This document shows, in pieces, positions 10,201-18,169 of a stretch of 36,961 bases of DNA (positions are counted from its first letter, which is position 1; every line of letters begins with the position of its first letter). A program made the position numbers and the translations under genes. The stretch lies in the NCBI GenBank assembly GCA_016213845.1, contig JACQZN010000010.1, positions 1 through 36,961 on the forward strand, given 5' to 3'. The notes below the pieces were generated by a model. It was given only the letters and a program-made list of their open reading frames with translations, made no database searches and was not told the DNA's origin. Origin of the DNA: Candidatus Wallbacteria bacterium (GTDB lineage Bacteria > Muiribacteriota > UBA6191 > JACPRK01).

Positions 10201-13200
10201 CGGGCGTAGAACCGATAGCCGTCGGGAACCTTCAAGCTCCACTCGAGCCCGCGCCCGGTGATCGGGAGCTCGCAGGACGGCAAAGTGACCTCGAAAGAGC
10301 CAGCGAATCCGAGCTGTACGTCCGGACCACGGTAGACGATCAGGAATTGCGACGGCGGCGAGTCGGGCCCACGGGCCGTGTCGAGCGGCAACAGCGGCGA
10401 GCCGTCCTGCGCTGTCGAGACGTCGACGGCTGCACCGTCCCGCATCGCGCGCTCCAGCTGCGCCCCGGCCGGAAGCGCCAGCTTCAGGTACTGGCCGCTG
10501 CTGCGACGGACCGCGAGCTCCAGGTGCGTCACCGTGCCGCCGCCCTCGGCGACTTCGGTCCGCGAGCTCGCCCCGTCGATCGCCACGGTCGATTCGGTCC
10601 GCGAGCTCGCCCCGTCGATCGCCACGGTCGAGAGCCGCGCCTCGTCGTGGCGGACGACGGCGAACTCGAGCTCGGGAGCTCCAGAGGAGTAGCGGAAGGC
10701 AAGCGACGTAGCGGGAGTGGTGGCGAAGGGCAGCCGGTCCGGCGGCACCTCCTCGATGTTCACCAGCTTGGACGCCGTCACCTCGACGTGCCCCTCGCGC
10801 TGCACTGTGACAAAGCCCGACTCGAACTTCGTGCCACGCGTCCGGATCAGCGGCACGCGCACGGCCGTCTGGCCGTCGGGCGGCGCTTGTTCGAACTGGA
10901 CCGTGAGCTGGAGCGACTTCCTGGAGCCCGGAGGGGCGGCCAGCGTGACCGAGTGGAAACCGCCGGTCGCCGCGGCCAGCCTGGGCACGGGTTGCTCGCG
11001 CCCGTGAAGGCCTTGGATCCGGTTGAGTCGCAGCCCCTCGGGGATGGCCAGCTCGAGCGACACGACGCGAGCGCGGTACGCCTCGTAGTCGATCACGGCG
11101 AATCCCTTCAACAGCCCCTCCCCGACGGAGAGATCGGTGCGGACGCTGGCCAGCAGGTACGGCTGCTCGGATAGCGAATCGCGCGGCGAGGGGGGGGGCG
11201 CCGGGCTGGGCGCGGGCGCCGGAGTCGCGCCCATCAGGTCGCCCTCCCCGCCCTCGGGCTCGGGTGCAGGTTCCGGAGTTTCTCCAGCGGGCAGGCCGAC
11301 AGCTTCGTAACCCTCGATGCGCAGCTCGCCGCCGGAGGCGAGATCGGCCTCGAGGATTGTCTTGCCGTCCTGGCTTGTGACCTTGCTCTTCAGACCGCCG
11401 GCGATGTCGGCGTCGACTCCCTCGCGGTCGAAGCGGATGGTGGCCGAGCAGGTAGCCATCGGCGGCAGCCTCAGGGCAAATGGCTTCACCTTGATCACCT
11501 CGAGGCGGACCTGGTGCCGGCCAAGGCCCGTCACGAGCGCGCGCGCCGACACCCTGGGCGCCAGGACCTGGATCTTCTCGCGCCCCTTCTCGAGCTTGTC
11601 GAGGATGACCTCGCCCTGGACGATCTCCTGGTTCACGTAGTCGTCCAGGCCCTGGACGGAGAGCAGCCCGTCGCCCCGGAAGGAGGCGATCGCCACCTCA
11701 CCCTCGAGCAGCGGCACGGCGTGGTAGCCGGGCTGCAGGACGTCGAGCTCTACCTCCAGCGCGAAGCGGGCGGTGTCGCCGGAGACGTCGGCCTCGAGCT
11801 TGCCGCTGGAGAGGCTCCAGGCCAGCGGCGGCTGCGCACTCTCGGGCACCGTCCGCTCCCGGGAGAGCTCGCTGGCCATCCGGGCCAGCTCCGCCGGAAG
11901 CAAGCCGGGCCACTCCAGTCCGTCGAGCGCCCGCCGCAGGTCCTTCTCGCCATACGGGAACACGATGCGCTGTGCGCTAATCGGAGTGGCTGCCTCCAAC
12001 GGAGTGAGTGACACCAGAAGCACCGCAGCCGCGGGCGCCAACCACCACCGGACCGGCTTGAAGAGCGCGTAGAGCACCAGGAATGCGCCGCCCGCCGTGA
12101 ACCCCAGGACCAGGCCGGCCGTGCCGGCGCCCAGGTACTCGCTCGAGCCAAACGTGAGCGCAGCAGCCAGGATCGCCAGCGCCGACGAGCCGGCCCAGGC
12201 CTTGCGCGACCAGCCGATGAAGAAGAGAGGCAACACCAGCAGCGAAAGGTAGAAGATCGCGCCCGTGGCCAGGTCCCCCAGGTCCGAGCGGGCGAAGAAG
12301 AGCTCCAGCGTGGGCGCCGCCGCCCCAGCCTTGAGCAGGCGGACCTTGAACGACTTGCCGTTGTCGGTCGTCGGAACGGGCGCGGAGACGCCGAACAGGC
12401 CCTTCTTGACGAAGGCGCGCTCGGGCGCCTGGGCGGTCTGCTCTTCGCGGTCGGCCGTCGCAGGCCCCACCTGGGACTCGTCGTCGTACCGCACCAGACC
12501 TCCCTCGGAGTAGTCGGCCGTCGAGCCGGCGTCACGGAAGTCACCCGCAGTGCGGAAGAAGCGGTAGTCCTCCGGGAGGTAGAGGCTCCAGGTCATCTCC
12601 TGGACGGCGACGCTGACGCGCGGCACCTCGCCCCGCCACTTGCCCCAGCGGCCCAGCGGCCCCGAGGGCGCCGAGTAGACAACGGTCACGGGGACGGTCT
12701 GGAGCCCCTGGCGGGTCTTGCGGGATGGGGCGAGTGGAATCAGCTTTTGCGTCGGAGTTTTTCCCTCCGCCGGCTTCACGGGGCGGCCACCGACCGTGAC
12801 CGACTCGAGCGTCGCGGCCTGGGGCAGCTCGAGAGCCAGGAACTGCTCGCGCGTGTTGCGCACGCGATAGGTGATCGACGTGAGTGTCTGGCCCGTGCCG
12901 GCGACCAGCGTGGACGCCTCGGCGCCGGAGGCCTCCAGCAGCGCTACATCCAGCCGCGCGCGACGGCGCACGGTCGCCACGAAACGGTAATCGGCGCGCT
13001 GGAAGGAGCGCAGGTGCACCAGGTCCGGGGTCGCCCAGGGCCGGGCGAAGTCGGGCAGCTCGCGAGCGTCGGCGCCGCGGCCGCCGCGCTCGGAAGCCAT
13101 GTCCGCGTCCGTGCCCGGCTCGGGCCTGAGCGCCACGAATCCGGACTCCCGCTCCGCGCCCACGAAGACCGGGGCCTCGAGCCCGAGCTCCTCGCCCCCG

Positions 13201-16200
13201 GAGGAGCGCTCGGCCGCCAGCTCCAGCACCAACACGCCTCGCGTTCGCTCGGGAAGCGCCAGCACGATCCGGCCGTCCTTCTGCGGCGCCGGGTCACCGG
13301 CCGGTTGACCGCCCTCCCGGCGCGCCTCGAGAAACTCGAAACCCTCGGGCAGCTTGAATGCGACGGTGCGCAAGCCGGCCTCGGCGATGGTCAACCGCAC
13401 CCGGCAGGCGAACCCGACGGAACCGCCAGAAGGCGACAGAATCGTGAAGGACTCGGCCGAGAAACGCTCCTGGTCGTCCGGCACGCTGGCCGCCGCCGGG
13501 AGGGCCAGGACGGTCTTCGGACGCCATCCAAGACTCAAAGGAGCACCCGGCTCCAGCCAGATCTCGCGGCCCACGGCGGTCTCGCTCGAGGGACCGGCCA
13601 CGAGGAGCTCACTGTCCCGGTCGAGCCCCGTCACGAAGAGCCGCGCAGGCGCGGGCGGCGTCCTGCCGAGGGCCAGACGTCCCTCCTGGGACGTGCCCGT
13701 GGCCGGCGCCGTAAAGCGCAGCTCAAGCCGGTGCCTTCCCGAGAGCTCGGTCCGCAGGCCCACGCCGCTTCCGCGGTTCTCGACAAGCGCGCCGGCGCCC
13801 GGGCCGCCGTCCAGGGCCCATCCCGTGAGAGAGGCCTTCTGGAGCGGGATCGCCAGTTCCTTCCAACCGATTCCGGTCGCCTCGAACGTCACGGCGACCG
13901 AGCCCGCGACACGGCCGGTGAGCAACTGCAACCGGTACTCGGCCGACAGCGCGCGCGCGCGCGGCTGGAGCGGCACACGCTGGAGCGGCTCGGGCTCCTC
14001 GCGGAGAGTGTCGAGGTCGGACTTGCGGATGAAGCCGCGCGCGCCGGCATCCGGCGCCGCTGCCGGACCAGCATATGGAATGTAGATGTGATAGGTCGGC
14101 CGCGCCGGGGGGGGCGGCGGCGGGGCGGCCGCGGGCTCCGGTACCACACTGGGAGCGGGGCTCGCCGGAGCGATCCCCTTGTCGACGGCCACCGGCTGGT
14201 CGAGGCTTTCCCCCGCATCGAACCCCTCGGATTCAGGTGCGGCCTGCTGAGGCGTGGATGCCGGGGCGTTCTGCTGGCGCTCGTTCTCGAGTTGCTGCTT
14301 GTTGCGGAGGAGCTTCTCTCGCAAGTAGTTGGCCTTCTGGGCTCGGCCGGCTTCCTGGGCCTTGTCGATCAGCTCCGAGCGGGAGAAGAGCCGGTCGAGC
14401 AGGGACCCGCCGGCGGAGTCGCCGGCCCAGGCCGCGCCAGCCGTCCCGAGCGCCAGCACCACCGCGGCGGTCGCGGCCTGCCGGGGCGCGGGGAAGAACC
14501 GTCGGCCGAGCGCGGTGCCGAACATGAGCAGCACGTGGACGGTCAGGCCCGCGATGATCGCAGCGGCGCCGCCGCGATAGTACGGAACGTAGGCGATGGC
14601 CAGGAACGTGCCGATCCCGGCCGCGGCGGCGGCCACACCGAACCCGCGGGCGTCGACCAGCATCGCCTTGCCGACGTGAGCCAGGAACCCGCCGAAGAGG
14701 AACAGCATCAGGAGCGGGTAGAGCGCCAGCATCGACGACAGATACTCGCCGCTCATCGCCGGGTGGGCGCCCGCAGCCAGGCCGAGCGCGCGCAGGACGC
14801 GCGGCTCATTTGGCCACGGAGGGTCCGGAGGATGAAGCCAGTCCGCAAGCCCTCCGCGGCCCGAGCGGAGCCCCTCGACACCCTCGAAGCTCGTGAAGGA
14901 GTAGCCGCGCGGCGTGTAGATGGCCCAGGTCAGCTCCCGGACGGGAACGTCGATCGCCGGGAGCCTCAGCCCCAGCCGGCCGCTCTCGCCGAGCGGCGGG
15001 ACGGCGCCTCGGAACCGCAGCTCGAGCGTCGACACCTGGCCCGGACGCACGTCGGCCAGGGAGACCCGCACGCGGCCCGGCGCAGCCTCGCTGGCGGCGG
15101 GCGTCTTGCCGTCCAGAAAGAGACCCGAGCGCTCGTGGCCGGCCAGGTCGAGGGTGAGCGCCTCCTGGCCGCTGGAGCGGAACCTGTAGGCGACCCGACC
15201 CGAAACCTGCCCGGTCGACTCGCACGCCGTCCAGGCGCACGCGCCATCGACCACGGCCGCCAGCACGGCGGCGTCCGGGTAGCGGGTGCCCCGTAGGCGG
15301 ACGGACTTCGCCGGATCGGGCCGGCGGAAGAGGAAGAGTAGCTCCTCGCCCTCGATGGCGGCGCGCACGTGCGGGGGCAGGTCCCCCGCGCTTGCCGTGT
15401 CGACCCCGGCGGAGGCCGTACAGACGAGCTGCAGGTTGGCGCTTCTGCTCACTGCGACGTAGCCGCTCTGGCGCGCCAGGCCGGGCATCGTCAGCGCGGG
15501 CAGCTCGATATCGAAGCCAGAAGGCTTGGAATCGACAGTCAGCCCGAGCCGCACCGTGGCGTCGCCCGTGAACTTCTCCGGCATCGCCAGCCGGGCGGTG
15601 CGCGCGGCGCCAGCCGGGCCCGGGTCCTCGAGCGACCAGTTTCGCGGCTGCTCGAGCGACACGGTCTGAACCCCCGCTGGCAGCTTCACCTCGAGCTGGG
15701 AAATCGGCGCGCGACGCACGCGCAGCCAGAAGGTCGTCTCGGCGGCGACACCCTTTTCGCCGGCGTCGAAGCGGTGCAGAACGGTGGCGTCGGCCCTGGG
15801 CGCAAAGCGCGCCACAGTCGGCGCGGTCGCTTCCGGTATGGCGGCGCTGGCGCCGGGCGCGTCGCTCACCTCCACCCATCGCAGGACGAGGTCGGCGGCA
15901 GGCGGAAGGTCGGCAGTAAGGCACGTCCGGGCCGTGGCCTCATCAGCACGGCTGGAGAGCTTGCAGGGCGGCAGAAGCGTGGCACTCACCTGCTTGCCGG
16001 GGACCGTCACCACGAGCTTTGCAGCCGGCACACCCGGCAGGCCGAACCGCACCACCCTGTAGAAGTCCTCTTCGCCCACTCGTGTGGCGAACTGCGCGCG
16101 CACCCGGTGGCGGCCGCGGCCCGAGAGCGCCACCTCGATGGTGTGCCCGGGACCAGCGGCGGCGACCTTTTGACTCAAGATGTTGAGAGAGTCGGCCAGC

Positions 16201-16733
16201 TGCTGAACGCGCTGCTCGGCGTCGAATTGCTGCTGCTGCGCGCCGGCGTTCGGGTCATCGGGCTCCTGGCCGCCTGCCAGGACCAGGGCCGGCTCGCCGT
16301 CCACGGTAGCCGATGCGACAGCGACGGCGCCGGAGAGCAGTGCAACCCGATGATCGCCGTCGGCGACGAGGTCGACCTCCAGCTCCACCGCGCCCGTGCA
16401 CCAGCCCGAGCCCGGCGCCGCCAGGGCCTCGACCCTGGCACTGCGAACCAGCACTGCGACCGGCAGCTGCTCGGCGCTCTTCTTGACCTCCTCCAGAGCC
16501 CGCCGCGACTCCGCCACTTCGCGCTCGTGGCGCTTCCCGATCAGCTCCTCGATATCGCGCACCCCGACGAATTCCATCGGCTCGCGCCAGTCGAGCACCT
16601 GCCCCAGGTCCGCCAGCGGAACCAGGTGCTTCCGAAGCCGAGCCGGCGCCTCGCCCCCCGCCGGCGCCACGCCTCCCAGCGCCACCAGCGCACCCACGAG
16701 GACCGGCAGTCGAAAGTCGCGGCTCCTAGCCAT
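7236..16733 (-). CDS. Giant four-module envelope protein (3165 residues), unrecognised family
   Basis: I do not recognise a named family. A signal peptide (about 1-28) is followed by four serial modules of about 770, 811, 750 and 834 residues. Each has a large beta-rich, non-membrane domain and then a cluster of membrane helices (about 663-770, 1490-1581, 2219-2331 and 3088-3165). Modules 1-3 end in four helices, the fourth short and alanine-rich and ending like a signal-peptidase site (before Gly771, Ala1582 and Ala2332). The last cluster has three. A shared motif sits near the end of each outer domain: ELTWAIYTPRGYSF (Trp603), EMTWSLYLPEDYRF (Trp1382), LEWSLKVPDGYRF (Trp2165) and RLELAVTVPPG (Leu2843), about 780 residues apart except the last gap. 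Modules 2 and 4 contain Pro/Ala-rich or charged linkers. The ATG start has AAGGAG seven bases upstream. It leads an operon with two glycan-type membrane genes. Function is unknown; an envelope scaffold or polymer-assembly role is speculation. Confidence 0.85.
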   Translation of the reverse strand: MARSRDFRLPVLVGALVALGGVAPAGGEAPARLRKHLVPLADLGQVLDWREPMEFVGVRDIEELIGKRHEREVAESRRALEEVKKSAEQLPVAVLVRSARVEALAAPGSGWCTGAVELEVDLVADGDHRVALLSGAVAVASATVDGEPALVLAGGQEPDDPNAGAQQQQFDAEQRVQQLADSLNILSQKVAAAGPGHTIEVALSGRGRHRVRAQFATRVGEEDFYRVVRFGLPGVPAAKLVVTVPGKQVSATLLPPCKLSSRADEATARTCLTADLPPAADLVLRWVEVSDAPGASAAIPEATAPTVARFAPRADATVLHRFDAGEKGVAAETTFWLRVRRAPISQLEVKLPAGVQTVSLEQPRNWSLEDPGPAGAARTARLAMPEKFTGDATVRLGLTVDSKPSGFDIELPALTMPGLARQSGYVAVSRSANLQLVCTASAGVDTASAGDLPPHVRAAIEGEELLFLFRRPDPAKSVRLRGTRYPDAAVLAAVVDGACAWTACESTGQVSGRVAYRFRSSGQEALTLDLAGHERSGLFLDGKTPAASEAAPGRVRVSLADVRPGQVSTLELRFRGAVPPLGESGRLGLRLPAIDVPVRELTWAIYTPRGYSFTSFEGVEGLRSGRGGLADWLHPPDPPWPNEPRVLRALGLAAGAHPAMSGEYLSSMLALYPLLMLFLFGGFLAHVGKAMLVDARGFGVAAAAAGIGTFLAIAYVPYYRGGAAAIIAGLTVHVLLMFGTALGRRFFPAPRQAATAAVVLALGTAGAAWAGDSAGGSLLDRLFSRSELIDKAQEAGRAQKANYLREKLLRNKQQLENERQQNAPASTPQQAAPESEGFDAGESLDQPVAVDKGIAPASPAPSVVPEPAAAPPPPPPARPTYHIYIPYAGPAAAPDAGARGFIRKSDLDTLREEPEPLQRVPLQPRARALSAEYRLQLLTGRVAGSVAVTFEATGIGWKELAIPLQKASLTGWALDGGPGAGALVENRGSGVGLRTELSGRHRLELRFTAPATGTSQEGRLALGRTPPAPARLFVTGLDRDSELLVAGPSSETAVGREIWLEPGAPLSLGWRPKTVLALPAAASVPDDQERFSAESFTILSPSGGSVGFACRVRLTIAEAGLRTVAFKLPEGFEFLEARREGGQPAGDPAPQKDGRIVLALPERTRGVLVLELAAERSSGGEELGLEAPVFVGAERESGFVALRPEPGTDADMASERGGRGADARELPDFARPWATPDLVHLRSFQRADYRFVATVRRRARLDVALLEASGAEASTLVAGTGQTLTSITYRVRNTREQFLALELPQAATLESVTVGGRPVKPAEGKTPTQKLIPLAPSRKTRQGLQTVPVTVVYSAPSGPLGRWGKWRGEVPRVSVAVQEMTWSLYLPEDYRFFRTAGDFRDAGSTADYSEGGLVRYDDESQVGPATADREEQTAQAPERAFVKKGLFGVSAPVPTTDNGKSFKVRLLKAGAAAPTLELFFARSDLGDLATGAIFYLSLLVLPLFFIGWSRKAWAGSSALAILAAALTFGSSEYLGAGTAGLVLGFTAGGAFLVLYALFKPVRWWLAPAAAVLLVSLTPLEAATPISAQRIVFPYGEKDLRRALDGLEWPGLLPAELARMASELSRERTVPESAQPPLAWSLSSGKLEADVSGDTARFALEVELDVLQPGYHAVPLLEGEVAIASFRGDGLLSVQGLDDYVNQEIVQGEVILDKLEKGREKIQVLAPRVSARALVTGLGRHQVRLEVIKVKPFALRLPPMATCSATIRFDREGVDADIAGGLKSKVTSQDGKTILEADLASGGELRIEGYEAVGLPAGETPEPAPEPEGGEGDLMGATPAPAPSPAPPPSPRDSLSEQPYLLASVRTDLSVGEGLLKGFAVIDYEAYRARVVSLELAIPEGLRLNRIQGLHGREQPVPRLAAATGGFHSVTLAAPPGSRKSLQLTVQFEQAPPDGQTAVRVPLIRTRGTKFESGFVTVQREGHVEVTASKLVNIEEVPPDRLPFATTPATSLAFRYSSGAPELEFAVVRHDEARLSTVAIDGASSRTESTVAIDGASSRTEVAEGGGTVTHLELAVRRSSGQYLKLALPAGAQLERAMRDGAAVDVSTAQDGSPLLPLDTARGPDSPPSQFLIVYRGPDVQLGFAGSFEVTLPSCELPITGRGLEWSLKVPDGYRFYARAADAGAADDFLGLWARPAPTGGRSYLSGPSGRSAIRVRYLKSFAGFALFVLHQGLFLLLGLAVVAVVYGGFPGGSGLGLLAFVSFTGALALLDASFPSHRAGVHALDLGLLAGLVLCLGWHWKKRAAHRAASAAAASTAVAAALFALAAPLQAADPTTAPVPYQYLRSQDAAALLTSGDWLFVPRRTIEETLEVLEVPKEPEAPEEPSSPEPLVAQRGRTVVKVGADDAEATATYELTALAPGIHEVSLGNPGSIVRVRVDGKPADLAADGQDGAVRVFLRGAGKHEVSVEFRVPVTRVKDAGWLQWDQPRMPICTVDVRLPGTGRGIEIVPSLATVSSEEAGETRAAATVRMAGNVFVRWFEKGEATVVQPARREAVRFESETASGFKVEGGRVTGRTELTYRVTQGALPGLTVELPAGTDLLDVTGAGVKGWKAEGSAVEIAFDRFRSGAGQLVLQHVRALPAAGALAVASPAAKGAAKHVSVIAVRADESTEFKVVSAASLRPIDPEELPPWLRAEGIPLAFRGEDGPSEVKLEVLRKKGIDTPLFDVSRMRVELVPGQGGWTAARMQLTVRNNARQHLQVLLPPGAAPLDCKVQGEPRKPGQKESELLIPLVRSTGKPAELEPFELELTYLAQDGPPPGAAARWKLPLPIVADVPVDRLELAVTVPPGRALALWSEGLDEGGKPLPSERAASAMETIAIAGNPLVWVGGVVSLLGQVNRGANVNSMLQRVSQRLDHVGGPASDGRRNLAYERQAARPSKPEYAGKKSRAERKTARLRAMMKELAPTGGEGVADALEESRSAASPAAAPPVPENALAKDEGLDLDGSEGDAPAELAGAAGGAAGGAASDAKADAYQALQRSLGDRGALPVGIRCEAAGGRVLTLAGALYPAGGTPSHVVLLVYDPSMRRLFDLGLGLLGFFLALLTLGWALDSAWRSPFFLVVTVLPLAAHALEWRLGDGTVTAILAGIALGIVGAAVRRAERW
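10554..10631. repeat. Exact 39-bp tandem duplication inside the giant gene
   Basis: Bases 10554-10592 and 10593-10631 are identical. The unit is 13 codons, so the frame is kept and the peptide STVAIDGASSRTE appears twice in a row (residues about 2035-2060, module 3). Absence of any mismatch suggests a recent slippage or recombination event, or an assembly artefact. Confidence 0.95.
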
Positions 16734-16777
16734 CGCAACGCTCCTTGTCCCAGAGCAAATTGTCGTCTGACGGAGCG

Positions 16778-16783
16778 ACTATA
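16778..16783 (-). promoter_or_regulatory. Possible -10 element of the giant gene
   Basis: On the minus strand this reads TATAGT (five of six to TATAAT), about 45 bp before the ATG at 16733. No acceptable -35 hexamer is found at 16-18 bp, so the assignment is weak. Confidence 0.35.
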
Positions 16784-16854
16784 CAAGACAAGAGCGCAAC
16801 GAATTGGGGCCAACAGCGGGGAATTGGGGCAACTCGGGCCGGGGAAACTCCCCA

Positions 16855-16960
16855 GCGGGGGCACGGGGGGGGGAAATGGGGGAAATGGGGCAACTCGACT
16901 TTCCCCAATTCAAATTGGGGAAAGTCGAGTTGCCCCATTTTCCCCCCCCCGTGCCCCCGC
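16855..16960. repeat. Large palindrome, 28-bp perfect core plus 20-bp outer arms
   Basis: Bases 16883-16910 are the exact reverse complement of 16913-16940, with only CA between them. Further out, 16855-16874 is the exact reverse complement of 16941-16960. The only unpaired part is eight bases on the left arm (16875-16882). Total arm length is 48 bp. The outer arms include a run of nine G (16865-16873) and nine C (16942-16950). It could extrude as a cruciform or form a long RNA hairpin. There is no T-run suited to a terminator. Confidence 0.95.
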
Positions 16961-17141
16961 CCGAGCCCGAAGGGGGGCGGCGATCCCGACGCAGCCCGCA
17001 ACTCCGGCCGTCGTTGATCGCGGCGAGTCGTGACCAGGCTCGCCCAGGTGGCGCACCGATTCACCGAGTCGGGCTCGGACTCGGACACGATCAGACGCGA
17101 GCCCCCCCTACGGGACATGCACTCCCAGCATGCCCATTTCC

Positions 17142-17170
17142 TTGACAGGGAGCCGTCGGAGGCCTATACT
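17142..17170 (+). promoter_or_regulatory. Strong sigma-70 promoter for the gene at 17229
   Basis: The -35 TTGACA (17142-17147) and -10 TATACT (17165-17170) are separated by the optimal 17 bp. The start of transcription would fall near 17177, about 50 nt before the GTG start. Confidence 0.88.
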
Positions 17171-17228
17171 GCGGCCCACTCTCCGCGACCAGAACAAGAA
17201 CGGAGTATCCGGCGAAGGAGGAGAAGTC

Positions 17229-17972
17229 GTGAGAAGGTTGGCTGCCCCTGCCCTGCTGTCCCTGGCTGTACTGACCGCACCGATGGCCGCCCTGGCGGGC
17301 GATAGCTGGCTCACCGCCCTGGAGCGCCATGTGCGTTCGGGCCTGGTTTACGGCTACAGCGAGCCCTTCGAGCTGGTCCGCTCCGAGACCACCACCCGGG
17401 CCGGCTTCGTCATCTCGGGGGAGCGCATCCACCTCGAGAACGGCATCCTCACCGCCCATTTCAACCGAGTCCAGGCCGACGACGGCACGGACCTGCAGAA
17501 CGTCGACGTGATGAGCAAGCTCTCGCTGTCGGGCGGCTTCCTGCAGGACCCGGTCCGCAACGCCCTCGAGGCGTTCCTGGCCTACATGGACATGACGGCC
17601 CAGAAGGTCCAGCTCGCCTTCACCATCCCGGCCGCCCCCGCAAGCGCCAAGAGTGGCGCTCCGAACGCCCCCGTCGAGATCCTCACCATGCCGGTGCGAG
17701 ACATGAAGATGACGATGCGCCAGAAGGTCATGGAAATGACCCTCAAGAGCATCATCTCCGTCCGCGCCGTCGGAAAGGCCAACTACCGGCCTGCCGAAAT
17801 GAAGATCGACTGCGAGATCACGGGCGCCTGGTCGGGCCCAATCCCCATCCCGCAGGACCTTCTCTTCCACACGCTCTCCAACTCCATCCACTACCCGTTC
17901 ATCGAGGTCCACAAGCCGTACGTGACCATCGACATCGGGTACTTCCTGGAGCCGGCACCCACTTCCCTGTGA
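17229..17972 (+). CDS. Secreted/periplasmic protein of unknown function, 247 residues
   Basis: I do not recognise the family. The GTG at 17229 is chosen because it follows a strong AAGGAGGAG site and opens directly into a clear signal peptide (MRRLAAPALLSLAVLTAPM, cleavage likely after ALA). The frame is open upstream, but the promoter at 17142-17170 rules out a start at 17130. The mature part (about 225 residues) has alternating polar and hydrophobic beta-like segments and Met-rich stretches (about 150-185), and no cysteine pair or obvious catalytic motif. Several segments (for example the FNRVQADDGTDLQNVDVMSK area) suggest a lipid- or ligand-binding beta fold, but this is only an impression. 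It is monocistronic, with its own promoter and the terminator at 18057-18098. Confidence 0.85.
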   Translation: MRRLAAPALLSLAVLTAPMAALAGDSWLTALERHVRSGLVYGYSEPFELVRSETTTRAGFVISGERIHLENGILTAHFNRVQADDGTDLQNVDVMSKLSLSGGFLQDPVRNALEAFLAYMDMTAQKVQLAFTIPAAPASAKSGAPNAPVEILTMPVRDMKMTMRQKVMEMTLKSIISVRAVGKANYRPAEMKIDCEITGAWSGPIPIPQDLLFHTLSNSIHYPFIEVHKPYVTIDIGYFLEPAPTSL

Positions 17973-18056
17973 GAACGCTCGGCCCGCGCGGGGCCTGGCG
18001 GGCAAGGCGGCCCGCCGTCAAGCCCTGCCGCCGCTGACCGTTTCTCGGTCGTTCTG

Positions 18057-18098
18057 CAACCGGTGACGAGGATTTCAGGCGTCACCGGTTGTTCTTTT
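18057..18098 (+). terminator. Intrinsic terminator after the 247-residue secreted protein gene
   Basis: A perfect 12-bp stem (18057-18068 with 18080-18091) around an 11-nt loop is followed by TTCTTTT. It lies about 85 bp after the stop at 17972 and before the phospholipase D-like gene. Confidence 0.88.
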
Positions 18099-18169
18099 CG
18101 GCGCAACTCGCGAGGCTGCCGCTTCGTAGTTCATGCCGGGAGGTAGACGTTGCTTCCCGGTGATTGGGC

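Larger units (their letters stand above)
16734..17228. other. Divergent intergenic region between the giant gene and a small secreted gene
   Basis: No gene is supported in this 495-bp stretch. From left to right it holds the ribosome site of the giant gene, a possible minus-strand -10 (16778-16783), and three copies of a GAAWTGGGGC(C)AAC word (from about 16801, 16821 and 16882). Then come the large palindrome at 16855-16960, featureless GC-rich sequence to about 17140, and the strong plus-strand promoter at 17142-17170. Confidence 0.7.

Noticed and set aside
6936..15296. Very long open frames on the plus strand over the giant gene (6936-11174 and 12747-15296)
   Set aside because: They lack signal peptides, membrane segments and motifs and are Arg/Gly-rich shadows. 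The minus-strand frame has a ribosome site, a signal peptide and repeated motifs.
16855..16960. Intrinsic terminator for the giant gene or the plus-strand gene
   Set aside because: It lies upstream of both divergent genes and has no T-run on either side.
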